Origin: Methylacidiphilum sp. Yel
GTDB lineage: Bacteria > Verrucomicrobiota > Verrucomicrobiia > Methylacidiphilales > Methylacidiphilaceae
Assembly (NCBI RefSeq): GCF_004421185.1
Contig: NZ_LXQB01000029.1
Location: forward strand, 1-64,000
DNA: 64,000 nucleotides
Direction: 5' to 3'
Part shown: piece by piece, positions 1 to 7,925 of the stretch
Numbering within the stretch: position 1 is the first letter of the stretch
Layout: every line of letters begins with the position of its first letter
The notes under the pieces: generated by a model
Databases searched by the model: none
What the model was told of the DNA's origin: nothing
The model's input: only the letters and a program-made list of their open reading frames with translations
Program-made: the position numbers and the translations under genes

Positions 1-40
1 TTCTGTTCATACATAATTATACTACACATAGCTATAATTT

Positions 41-85
41 ATCGCCTTATATCCCCATGCCTGAAGGCAGGGGCATTACGGCGAT
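41..85 (+). repeat. Hairpin resembling the right end of a TnpB-type transposon (IS200/IS605/IS607)
   Basis: Nested inverted repeat: an outer ATCGCC (41-46) pairs with GGCGAT (80-85), and an inner CCCCaTGCC (53-61) pairs with GGCAGGGG (66-73) around a TGAA loop. This layout, a GC-rich hairpin followed by a short sequence ending in ACGGCG, is typical of the 3' end of tnpB elements, where it forms the tail of the guide RNA. No tnpB lies inside the window next to it, so the element is either mostly upstream of base 1 or a relic. A diverged copy lies at 48858-48894. Confidence 0.5.
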
Positions 86-218
86 GGATGGTAAAGAAAA
101 GATGATTGCTGAAGAGAAGGTAGCGACAAAAGATTTTAAACTTTAAGGATTAGCTCTGACTCAGCAGAATAAAACCCAAAGAGGCAGTGGTATGCCAGTA
201 AAAACCAATCCATCAGAA

Positions 219-250
219 GGAAGGAGCTAGCTCTTTTCTATTTTTTTTTA
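219..250 (+). terminator. Possible terminator before the first gene
   Basis: The palindrome GAGCTAGCTC (224-233) is followed by a T-rich run. The stem is short and has almost no loop, so this is weak. It would end a transcript coming from outside the window. Confidence 0.25.
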
Positions 251-290
251 CTATTTTTCTCTAATTTAAGTTAAAAAAAAGGAAGAAAAA

Positions 291-2063
291 TTGATTTTGC
301 AATTGTTTGGTCGACTTACTCTTGCACACCTTCTATTAGTTTTTTCTGCTTTTTGTAGCGCAGGGCATGAATCTTCCTTATTTGGCTACAATAGTAGTCT
401 TTTTCTTTCAACAAGCATCCAACCAAAATCAGCTCTATCCTCCAATCAACCCACCACATTAGCGATAACCGAGGCTGAGGATCAGCCGCTTTTTTTACAA
501 GAAGAAGGCTTAACGTCGCATGGCAAAAAACACTGGTATGACTATCTTATTGAAGCTGATCCTGGTGCCTGCAAAATCCAAATTTCTCCAGACTATGAGC
601 AGAATGCCCCTCAGAGAATAGCCGTCTTACCTTTCCTTGAAAAAGGAAGCGGAAAATTTTCCATTAATGGGATTAAAATAGATAATAGGGATAAGGACAA
701 TGTAGAAAGCTGGAGATGGACTATTGCCCAAAGGGTAAGAAGAGTATTTTTTGGCTTTCTTGCGTCAAGGGAATTTGAGGTCGTTCCCTTATCTAAAATA
801 GACCAAGTGCTTCAGGCAAAAAATATTAGGACTGAAATCTCTCTTCAATCCATCAAGCCTGAAGTCCTTGGTAAATGGCTAGGGGCCGATGCGCTAGTCT
901 ATGGAGAAGTCTTTCCATATCAGAGATTTTATATGATCATGGGCAGCGGCATCAGGGTTTTACTTTCCATAAAGATCATTTCTTCAAAAACAGGGAAAGT
1001 ACTTTTTAGCGGCAGTGTCAATAGAAACCTCTTAGATATTAACCCTAGATTTGATCCCGTTGACATAGGCATTTCTTCTGTTTTGACCTTGACAAACCTA
1101 AGGGACATCAACCTAAAAAGGGCTGAAGATGAAGCTTGTCGGGAGCTCGTCTTAAGAATTCCCCTCTCTCCAAGAAAGGCCTATCCTGTCTTTGGAGATA
1201 CTACTCAGTTTGCCCCTAAAGCTTTACCCTCAAAAGAAACTGATGCTTCTACCGAGGCCTATCTTTTAAAACACCCTTCTGAAGGAGATTTTATTAAGCC
1301 ACCTAGAGCCTGGGCAGCTAATGGAAAAAAGCTAGAGCCCCAACGATTTTTCATGGAGGAAAAACAATTTGTTGCTCATAGCAAGAAAAAAACCATGGAT
1401 TATGTCCTTGAAATGGATCCTTCTCGTTTCCAACGTATCGCCTCACCCTTTCTTGCAATAGAACAACCTAAAACATTTGCGCTGCTTCCTTTCATTGAAG
1501 AGGCAACAAAAGGCAAATTCATTCTTAATGGTATCCCCCTCTCTTTTAGATCCAAAGAAAAAAGGGAACAGTTCCGCTGGACAATCGGGAATCGATTACG
1601 CAGGGCAGTAGCCTGTTATCTTGCTCAGAGAGACTTAGACATTCAAAGTATTGAACTGACAGATTCTATTTTAAAGGCTCATGGATGGAAAAAGCTTTCT
1701 GATATGCTAGTAACCGATCCCACCACGATTGGAGACTGGCTTGGAGTAGATTGTGTCATTTATGGTAAGGTTTCCTCAATGATGTCGATTTATTCTTTAA
1801 TGTATGCTGCCTGTAGGGTTGGGATTTCAGTCAAATTTGTCTCTACGAAATCTTCCAAAACCTTAGTGGAGGTATCCGGAAGCCGTACGGAATCCTCTTT
1901 TGCTCCAGCATTTGATCCTCTAGACATTGCTATTTCTTCTCTTACCACAGCCCTATTAATCAGGGATGTTACCTTTCGAAGAGCAGAAGATGAAGAAGTA
2001 TGTAGAGAAATCGCCGCTCGTATCCCCTCCTCAATGTCACAGAAGCCAATGGGAACCAACTAA
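291..2063 (+). CDS. Exported protein with two tandem GNA1162/DUF799-like (CsgG-fold) domains
   Basis: The start is a TTG preceded by a GGAAG ribosome site. A hydrophobic N-terminus (about residues 1-24) looks like a signal peptide, but the cysteine near residue 22 has Phe before it, so it is not a standard lipobox. Two homologous blocks follow, roughly 83-295 and 375-585. Each carries, in order, [IL]LPF, a WRWTI/FRWTI segment, a 'WLG[AV]D' then '[IV]YG[EK]V' strand pair, 'FDP[VL]DI[GA]ISS', 'RAEDE' and '[IA]RIP'. The pattern resembles the GNA1162/DUF799 family (CsgG-like fold, usually envelope lipoproteins), which normally has one such domain in about 200 residues; the assignment is an inference. 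A TPR protein follows 10 bases downstream and may share the transcript. Confidence 0.6.
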   Translation: MILQLFGRLTLAHLLLVFSAFCSAGHESSLFGYNSSLFLSTSIQPKSALSSNQPTTLAITEAEDQPLFLQEEGLTSHGKKHWYDYLIEADPGACKIQISPDYEQNAPQRIAVLPFLEKGSGKFSINGIKIDNRDKDNVESWRWTIAQRVRRVFFGFLASREFEVVPLSKIDQVLQAKNIRTEISLQSIKPEVLGKWLGADALVYGEVFPYQRFYMIMGSGIRVLLSIKIISSKTGKVLFSGSVNRNLLDINPRFDPVDIGISSVLTLTNLRDINLKRAEDEACRELVLRIPLSPRKAYPVFGDTTQFAPKALPSKETDASTEAYLLKHPSEGDFIKPPRAWAANGKKLEPQRFFMEEKQFVAHSKKKTMDYVLEMDPSRFQRIASPFLAIEQPKTFALLPFIEEATKGKFILNGIPLSFRSKEKREQFRWTIGNRLRRAVACYLAQRDLDIQSIELTDSILKAHGWKKLSDMLVTDPTTIGDWLGVDCVIYGKVSSMMSIYSLMYAACRVGISVKFVSTKSSKTLVEVSGSRTESSFAPAFDPLDIAISSLTTALLIRDVTFRRAEDEEVCREIAARIPSSMSQKPMGTN

Positions 2064-2073
2064 TTTCGGAAAA

Positions 2074-2928
2074 ATGAAATCTGAAAAATCCAATAAATTC
2101 ATGAAAATTTTTCTGAAAAGTTATTATTTATGGCTTTTATTCTTCTTTCCTATTCTAGAAGAAAGCTATGCCAAAAACCAAAAGGCACGACAAAAAAGCT
2201 ATTCTCAGCAGGCCAGCGATAACACTACATCCATTTCCTTTTCCCAAAGCAAATTGAGACAATCCGATAGACCCTTCATCATTAAAGACAAGGCTTTCCA
2301 AAAAGATCAGCTTCAGTTCTTTACAAAAGCAATGCAATTAGAGCAGAGCAAAGACTGGAAAGGTCTCGTTGTGTTTTCAAAAAGATGGATTGCGACTTTT
2401 CCTTCCGAAGCGGCAGCCTATTTTTTCCTTGGCATTGCCTATGAAAATCTCGGTCATTATTCTCAGGCGATCGAAGCGTATAAAAAAGCGATCGATTTTA
2501 AAAAAGACTTTGCAAAGGCATGGTGTAATCTTGGAACTTGCTATGCTTATGTAGGAGCGTATGCAGAGGCAACCGAAGCTTTCAAGCATGCCTTAGCAGG
2601 CCAACCAAATTTTGCGAAGGCATGGTCCAATTTAGGTGCTTGCTATATTGAACTAGGCCAGTATTCCCAGGCAATCAAAGCTTTAAAAAAAGCAATCCGC
2701 CTTAAACCAGATCTTGCTGAATCCTGGTGTAATCTTGGAACGGCCTATGGGGAAAGGAAAGATTATCAGAAAGCCATTGAATCTTTGCGCAAAGCTATTG
2801 AGCTTAGACCCGATTATATGGAAGCCTGGTGGAACTTAGCAAAAATTTATGAAAAAACTAAGAACGTGGTAGAAAAAATGAAAGCTGAACAGAAAATCAA
2901 AGAAATAGCGCATCAAAAGCCAAAATAA
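2074..2928 (+). CDS. Exported TPR-repeat protein
   Basis: I chose the ATG at 2074, just after the stop of the previous gene and behind a weak GGA; an ATG at 2101 would also give a clean signal peptide (hydrophobic YYLWLLFFFPIL, then SYA-K). The body from about residue 90 holds four to five tetratricopeptide repeats, seen as repeated 'AW.NLG..Y' and 'A[IT]EA[FY]K[KH]A[IL]' helices. TPRs are scaffolds for protein-protein contacts. With its close upstream neighbour it probably forms a two-gene envelope unit. The precise role is unknown. Confidence 0.8.
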   Translation: MKSEKSNKFMKIFLKSYYLWLLFFFPILEESYAKNQKARQKSYSQQASDNTTSISFSQSKLRQSDRPFIIKDKAFQKDQLQFFTKAMQLEQSKDWKGLVVFSKRWIATFPSEAAAYFFLGIAYENLGHYSQAIEAYKKAIDFKKDFAKAWCNLGTCYAYVGAYAEATEAFKHALAGQPNFAKAWSNLGACYIELGQYSQAIKALKKAIRLKPDLAESWCNLGTAYGERKDYQKAIESLRKAIELRPDYMEAWWNLAKIYEKTKNVVEKMKAEQKIKEIAHQKPK

Positions 2929-2980
2929 CAAAAAACCTTTTTAATCTTTGAACAAGAATGAGTGAGAAGACTAGCTACAA

Positions 2981-3241
2981 TTATTTTTTTGTTTTCCTAG
3001 AACGATGTTTAGTCTTCTGAATATTTTTCTCTTTTTTTTCTGTTCCATAAACGACTTCTTTGATTTCTCCAATAGTGACTTTACCAACAGGCATCTGTTG
3101 GCCTTCAACTAGTTCTTGCCCACCATGAGCCGGCAAGATCGTCAGTCGATACCCTTTTGGTGTCTTTACAAGTAGCGCTAAAGCAGCGCTAGGAATAAGG
3201 ATCAGTAGAAAAAAAATTAAAAAGAACACTTTGTAGTTCAC
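2981..3241 (-). CDS. Small exported or membrane-anchored basic protein
   Basis: An 86-residue protein with a hydrophobic N-terminus (residues 5-23), a short central part containing 'GKVTIGEIKEVVYG', and a lysine/arginine-rich tail. The N-terminus could be a signal peptide or a single anchor. I recognise no family. It converges with the TPR gene, 52 bases away, and no strong hairpin separates them. Codon use and the signal sequence make it a plausible real gene. Confidence 0.55.
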   Translation of the reverse strand: MNYKVFFLIFFLLILIPSAALALLVKTPKGYRLTILPAHGGQELVEGQQMPVGKVTIGEIKEVVYGTEKKEKNIQKTKHRSRKTKK

Positions 3242-3548
3242 TTATCTATAAAATATAGTGATTAACATCATAAATAATAGATCCAATTTTTTTAATCGTA
3301 CCATTTTTCTAAAATTTGTAGACTGTATTAACGAATAATCTCTGACTGGAAGGCTGCAAGCAAGAGGCGCTTAGCATCAGATAGGGAGTAAAGGTCCTGT
3401 TTTTGGGTAGTGGCTATCGACTAGGGCTATCGTCCCGATTGAGTGCCATTCTTAGGAGGGAATGAGTGTTTAATCGCTCATTGGAAAGCTTCCGTTTCAT
3501 TAGAAGCAGGATAAGTCACTATTCCATTTTTTATCTGACACCAGGGAG
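3242..3548. other. Intergenic region, 307 bases
   Basis: I see no convincing gene here. A short imperfect hairpin, TGAGTG then TTTAAT then CGCTCA, lies near 3463-3480. The left part presumably holds the promoter of the small minus-strand gene ending at 2981. Confidence 0.4.
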
Positions 3549-4031
3549 TCAGTAGATTTTTTTTTCCTTTCCTTTTGATAAGATATGAACAACTTCTATT
3601 CCACGAAGCATGAGAGCATCTGCAATGAGAAAACGGTGGCAGCGCCATGGGAGGGTTTCTGCACACATTAGAGCTGCGCTTTTTTCTTTTCCTATTTCAA
3701 TAATCTGATCAAGAGAGGCTAAAAAATTTGCAGTTGCCATGTAATCAGCAAATCCTCTGAAACTCTCGTTTTTCCAACCTTTATTAGGAGAATCTTTTTT
3801 CGGATGCCTCAGTCCCCCAGCCTCCGGGAGATGAATATATAGAATGCCTTCTTTAGTAAGTGCCTCCGCAATTGTTTCTTTATTAAATTGGGGATTATGA
3901 CTAGACCGTGGAATTGATTGGACATCAATCAAAGCCTCTACATTCGCTTCTTTGAGCATGGAGATCAATTCCTTTAAAGATTTTGTTCCATGCCCAATAC
4001 TTTTAATAATCATCTTTATAAAAATAGCCAT
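3549..4031 (-). CDS. DUF488 family protein
   Basis: A 160-residue protein. The hallmarks of DUF488 are present: 'SIGHGTKS' near the start, 'IDVQSIPRSSHNPQF' (normally DVR.IP.S), 'YIHLPEAGGLR', and a C-terminal 'LMCAETLPWRCHRFLIAD' carrying the conserved Cys-Ala-Glu and Cys-His-Arg. These proteins are small, probably nucleic-acid or ligand binding, and their biochemical role is poorly defined. The start at 4031 has a good AAGGAA site about five bases upstream, better than the internal Met at residue 7. The gene stands alone, with spacers on both sides. Confidence 0.85.
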   Translation of the reverse strand: MAIFIKMIIKSIGHGTKSLKELISMLKEANVEALIDVQSIPRSSHNPQFNKETIAEALTKEGILYIHLPEAGGLRHPKKDSPNKGWKNESFRGFADYMATANFLASLDQIIEIGKEKSAALMCAETLPWRCHRFLIADALMLRGIEVVHILSKGKEKKIY

Positions 4032-4518
4032 AAATATTCCTTAATAGAAGGAAAGTGATTGAAGAACAGGCAGTTTTTTTTGGCTTGCTAGTTCTATTGC
4101 TAGAGAATCTTTGGTAGAAACCTAGAGAAAGACAAACCATAGGGATTGAGTTGCTAAGGGATATGACAAGGGGAATGGCACAAGTTTTCTTTTGGAAAAA
4201 CCAATAGCTTTTGTGGCATGCCTAGCATCGCGCATGCCAATCTGTAGAATGGACAGAATGGAGCTTACTAGGAAAATAGTTTAAAGACTTTGCTCTCTAC
4301 CCCTATAGCCAACTTCCCGTAAGGCCATGAGCCTCTGGTGTTTGAAAAAACAGCCTTTTAAAAATCCACCACAACCCTTTTTATTCTTTATTCTAATTGC
4401 AGGATTTCATTCTTCCAAAAACAACAGGAAGGACTTTACACTAAAAATAGTCAATAGAAAGGGCTTGAACAGTTTCAATTTAAGTAGCACTTTCTTTCGC
4501 AAAGATAATATTTTGAGC
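4032..4518. other. Intergenic region upstream of the IS607-type recombinase
   Basis: No recognisable gene. A perfect 7-bp inverted repeat, GGCATGC (4215-4221) and GCATGCC (4232-4238), stands out, but I cannot tie it to the transposon end. The recombinase frame stays open back to about 4327, but that stretch is AT-rich with unlikely protein content, so I treat it as non-coding. Base composition rises sharply to GC-rich at about 4519, which marks the inner border of the inserted DNA. Confidence 0.4.
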
Positions 4519-5148
4519 ATGTCTCGCAAGCTAGTCAGCATTCAAGAGGCCAACGAGTTCCTGGGGGTCGCGCCGCAAACGCTGCGGCGCTGGGAGCGCG
4601 AGGGCAAGCTTCTTTTCGATGAACGCACTGCTGGCAGGCAGCGTCGCTACGACCCTGCTCTGCTTCGTCCAGATCAATTCTATGCGCCGGAGGCGGCATC
4701 TCGCACTATAGCCTACGCCTGTGTGTTCAGCATCGAGCAGAAAGATGAGCTGGAGCGGCAAAAGCAGCTACTCGAACGCTACTGCGCCCGGCAAGGTTGG
4801 ACGTTCGCAGACATTACCCACCTGGGTTCTGGGTTGAACTACCACAAGAAAGGCTTAAAGCGGCTGCTGGATGCGATCATCGACGGGCAGGTCGGACGCT
4901 TGGACATCACCCACAAAGACCAGCTGACGGGCTTTGGCGCGGAACTGGAGTTCGCCATTTGCCAGACCAAGGGGGTCGAGGTTCTGATCCTCAACCAGGG
5001 TGAGGAGACGGCCTTCGAGGAAGATTTGGCCAAGGAGGTGCTGGGGAGCATCCCCATGTTCAGCGCTTGGCTGCAGGGTAGCCGCTCAGGCAAGACCCAG
5101 AAACTGCTTGCTGTCGTCAAAAAAACCCTGGAGGAATCTCAGCTATGA
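4519..5148 (+). CDS. tnpA: IS607-type serine recombinase (TnpA) with replaced catalytic residues
   Basis: A 209-residue protein: a MerR-like helix-turn-helix (residues 5-45, 'EANEFLGVAPQTLRRWEREG') followed by a serine-recombinase domain (about 63-190). IS607 transposases have exactly this order. The domain is easy to follow ('HLGSGLNYHKKGLKRLL', 'GFGAELEFAICQTKGVEV'), but the nucleophile motif, normally YARVSS, reads YACVFS, so the serine and the nearby arginine are gone. The later KDRLxRFG motif reads KDQLTGFG, losing both arginines. There is no stop or frameshift in 209 codons. The gene is much more GC-rich than its surroundings, a sign of transfer. Its stop overlaps an ATG (ATGA) where tnpB should begin. 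Confidence 0.85.
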   Translation: MSRKLVSIQEANEFLGVAPQTLRRWEREGKLLFDERTAGRQRRYDPALLRPDQFYAPEAASRTIAYACVFSIEQKDELERQKQLLERYCARQGWTFADITHLGSGLNYHKKGLKRLLDAIIDGQVGRLDITHKDQLTGFGAELEFAICQTKGVEVLILNQGEETAFEEDLAKEVLGSIPMFSAWLQGSRSGKTQKLLAVVKKTLEESQL

Positions 5149-5174
5149 TCGTTGCAGCTTCGAACCTGTGTTAG
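5145..5174 (+). pseudogene. Residual start of tnpB after the recombinase gene
   Basis: The ATG at 5145 overlaps the recombinase stop in an ATGA junction, the usual tnpA-tnpB arrangement in IS607 elements. The frame ends after nine codons at a TAG. GC-rich sequence fades within about 60 bases, so nearly all of tnpB has been lost. The identification rests only on the junction and context. Confidence 0.35.
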
Positions 5175-5271
5175 TAGAAATGAGTAAGTCTGACGGAACG
5201 GCATAGGACTTGCTTCATTGAAGAAGCTCCTCCATTAAGAAAAACGAAGAGAGCTAGAAAAAGAGAAAAAA

Positions 5272-6561
5272 ATGGAATTTTTAAAAGAATCCCTCCCTCC
5301 TCTATCCCTAAGCGAAGCTATAGGAGAAGCCAGCCGCTGCCTTTATTGCTGGAATCCTCCTTGCGTAACTGCCTGTCCAACCGGCATTGAAATTCCTAAG
5401 TTTGTCAAGCGCATTGAAACGGGAGATTTTAGGGGTGCTGCCGAAGTTATTTTAAAAGCCAATTTTCTTGGTGGAACCTGTGGCAGAGTCTGTCCAGTAG
5501 AAGAGCTCTGTGAAGGTGCTTGTGTATTAACCAAATTAAAAAAACCCTCTGTTTCTATTGGCAGGCTTCAACGTTTTGCCATTGACCATTTCTGGGCTAA
5601 GCAGAAGCTTCCTTCACAATGGCATATTCAGATTCAGAAAAAGAAAAAGGTTGCTATCGTAGGATCTGGGCCTGCGGGGCTAAGCTGTGCAGCTACTTTA
5701 GCTCAATTGGGGATAGAAGCAGTCATCTTTGAAAAAAATCGACTCCCCGGAGGACTTTCCACCTACGTTATTCCTTCTTTTCGCGAGCCAATCGAGGTTT
5801 CGCTCAAAGAGGTCGAAGAAGTAAAAAAACTTGGAGTGCCAATCCATACAGAAAAGGAGCTTGGAAAAGACTTTTCCTTAGAAGAGCTTAGAACTGCTTA
5901 CGATGCCGTCTTCTTGGCCATTGGATTAGGCAAGAGTCCACAGCTCCAGATCCCTGGAGAAGCATACTTTCTGGACAGTCTAGAGTTTCTCTCTAGAGCA
6001 AAATTGGAGCCTTGGTCTTTACCTAATGCCAACAATATTGTGATCATTGGCCTTGGCAATACTGCTATTGATTGCGCGCTAGTAGCAAAGAAGATAGCTA
6101 GGGAAAAGGTCAGCATTCTTTATCGAAAAAGGCTTGAAGAGTCTCGAGCTTATCCAAAAGAAATAGAAAAAGTGCTCAAAGAAGCTGTTCCTATTCAATT
6201 TTTGACCATGGTGAAAGAGGCAGTTGTAAAAGAAAACAAATTGGTTGGACTAAAATGCCAGCGTCTCAATCCCCACAGCATCTTGGATTCAGTAGGAAAA
6301 AAGGAACAAACTGGAATAGAGTTTTTTTTACCCGCTGAATTGGTCATTCGAGCAAGCGGTCAACAAAAGCCCTTATGGATCACGACAATGGCTATTGAAC
6401 TTGACAATGGTTTTATCAAAGTCAATGAAAAATATGAAACTTCCCTTCCTAAGGTATATGCTGGAGGGGATTGCATACGGAAAAAAGGAATGTTTTCGAC
6501 CGTCCATGCTGTTGAAGATGGGAAAAAAGCTGCTTTCTCTCTTGCCGCCTCTTTTTCCTAA
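5272..6561 (+). CDS. preT: NAD-dependent dihydropyrimidine dehydrogenase subunit PreT
   Basis: 429 residues, related to the glutamate synthase small subunit. The N-terminus has eight cysteines (23, 26, 31, 35, 70, 74, 80, 84) for two [4Fe-4S] clusters. An FAD site 'VAIVGSGPAGLSCAA' lies near 127-141, an NAD site 'IVIIGLGNTAIDCA' near 256-269, and the closing FAD motif 'YAGGDCIRKKGMFSTVHAVE' near 395-415. PreT feeds electrons from NADH to PreA for reduction of uracil and thymine to the dihydro forms. It is the first gene of a four-gene operon; preA starts 23 bases downstream. The family alone could also suggest a GltD-like subunit, but the neighbour decides for PreT. Confidence 0.85.
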   Translation: MEFLKESLPPLSLSEAIGEASRCLYCWNPPCVTACPTGIEIPKFVKRIETGDFRGAAEVILKANFLGGTCGRVCPVEELCEGACVLTKLKKPSVSIGRLQRFAIDHFWAKQKLPSQWHIQIQKKKKVAIVGSGPAGLSCAATLAQLGIEAVIFEKNRLPGGLSTYVIPSFREPIEVSLKEVEEVKKLGVPIHTEKELGKDFSLEELRTAYDAVFLAIGLGKSPQLQIPGEAYFLDSLEFLSRAKLEPWSLPNANNIVIIGLGNTAIDCALVAKKIAREKVSILYRKRLEESRAYPKEIEKVLKEAVPIQFLTMVKEAVVKENKLVGLKCQRLNPHSILDSVGKKEQTGIEFFLPAELVIRASGQQKPLWITTMAIELDNGFIKVNEKYETSLPKVYAGGDCIRKKGMFSTVHAVEDGKKAAFSLAASFS

Positions 6562-6584
6562 AGAACCGATCGATTGGGTTACTT

Positions 6585-7925
6585 ATGATTGAATTATCTA
6601 TAGAATTTGCTGGAATCCGTTCCATAAATCCGTTTTGGCTTGCATCTGGTCCCCCAACCAACTCGGCAGCTCAACTAAACGCTGCTTTTGAAGCGGGTTT
6701 TGGAGGAGCCGTCTGGAAAACCATCGGCACAGCCGTAGAAAATGTATCGAATCGCTATAGTTCCTATAAAAAATGGGACCGCATTTTAGGTTTGAATAAT
6801 CTTGAACTTATTTCTGACCGTCCCCTCGAGCTGAATCTCAAAGAAATTCAGGAAATTAAAAAAAGATGGCCCGATCGAGCAGTGATCGTATCGATAATGG
6901 AGGAATACGATCGAGAAAAGTGGGAAGAACTAGTGAAAAAAGTCGAAGCGAGCGGAGCCGATGGGATCGAACTGAATTTCGGCTGCCCTCATGGAATGCC
7001 AGAAAGAGGCACAGGCAGTAAAATTGGACAAGATCCAATCCTTTGTAGGGAAGTGACCTCTTGGGTAAAAAGAGTGACGCGCTTGCCCCTGATTGTTAAG
7101 CTTACTCCCAATGTTACAGATATTACGCAGACAGCCAAAGCCGCTATTGAAGGTGGGGCTACAGCCTTAAGCCTCATCAATACAATACAGTCCATCAGCG
7201 GCGTAGACCTTGATACCTTTGAAGTCCTGCCAAGTATTGGAGGAAAAAGCAGCTATGGGGGCTATTCAGGAGAAGCCATCAAACCTATTGCTTTGAGCCT
7301 AACCGCTAAGGTAGCCTCCATGGAAATGGTCCAAGAGAAACAAGTTCCAATTTCTGCTATGGGCGGTATATCCACCTGGAGAGACAGCGTTGAATTTCTA
7401 TTGCTTGGAGCTTCTTCTGTTCAACTTTGTTCAGCCGTGATGCTGAATGGATTTAGGATTATTGAGGATCTGCTTTCTGGGCTTAAACATTGGATGGAAG
7501 CAAAAGGTTTTAGTTCCATTGCTGATTTTAGGGGCAAATCCCTTTCTCATATAGTTCCCTTTCACCAACTGGAGCCGACATTTAAACAGATCGCTCAAAT
7601 CGATCCACAAAAATGCATTCATTGTTTTCTTTGCTATATAGTTTGCCGGGATGCAGCCCATCACTGCATTGATCTAACCGATGGCAAAGCACTTTACCCT
7701 GTGATTCCTTCCTCTGGGAAGCATGAGTGGATGTTCCCAAAGGTTAGACCAGAGGACTGTGTGGGCTGTTCACTCTGCCAACATGTTTGCCCTGTCGATT
7801 CCTGTATAGAAATGATAACAATGGAAGCACAAAAACTAGAACTGCGCCCAGGCATCCAAATGAAATCATGGGAGGCAATAGGAAAGAGGGCGACCGGAGA
7901 AGTTCTTTATGGATGTAGTGATTAA
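6585..7925 (+). CDS. preA: Dihydropyrimidine dehydrogenase catalytic subunit PreA
   Basis: 446 residues: an FMN-binding TIM barrel of the dihydroorotate dehydrogenase type (about 1-320), then two [4Fe-4S] ferredoxin motifs, 'CIHCFLCYIVC' and 'CVGCSLCQHVC'. It reduces uracil or thymine with electrons from PreT. The active-site loop near 134-150 reads CPHGMPERGTGSKIG; the mammalian enzyme has a catalytic Cys where this has Ile. From memory other bacterial PreA proteins also lack that Cys, so I do not take this as loss of function. The end overlaps the next gene by 17 bases, which points to translational coupling. Confidence 0.87.
   Translation: MIELSIEFAGIRSINPFWLASGPPTNSAAQLNAAFEAGFGGAVWKTIGTAVENVSNRYSSYKKWDRILGLNNLELISDRPLELNLKEIQEIKKRWPDRAVIVSIMEEYDREKWEELVKKVEASGADGIELNFGCPHGMPERGTGSKIGQDPILCREVTSWVKRVTRLPLIVKLTPNVTDITQTAKAAIEGGATALSLINTIQSISGVDLDTFEVLPSIGGKSSYGGYSGEAIKPIALSLTAKVASMEMVQEKQVPISAMGGISTWRDSVEFLLLGASSVQLCSAVMLNGFRIIEDLLSGLKHWMEAKGFSSIADFRGKSLSHIVPFHQLEPTFKQIAQIDPQKCIHCFLCYIVCRDAAHHCIDLTDGKALYPVIPSSGKHEWMFPKVRPEDCVGCSLCQHVCPVDSCIEMITMEAQKLELRPGIQMKSWEAIGKRATGEVLYGCSD

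Noticed and set aside
2369-2589. Repeated sequence in the TPR gene as a possible tandem repeat array
   Set aside because: The repeats are the protein repeats themselves, diverged at DNA level.
4327-4518. N-terminal extension of the IS607 recombinase
   Set aside because: The stretch is AT-rich, unlike the GC-rich gene, and IS607 proteins start right before the MerR-like helix. The ATG at 4519 fits.
4797-5120. Open frames in other phases of the recombinase gene
   Set aside because: High GC content keeps stop codons rare; these are shadows of the true frame.
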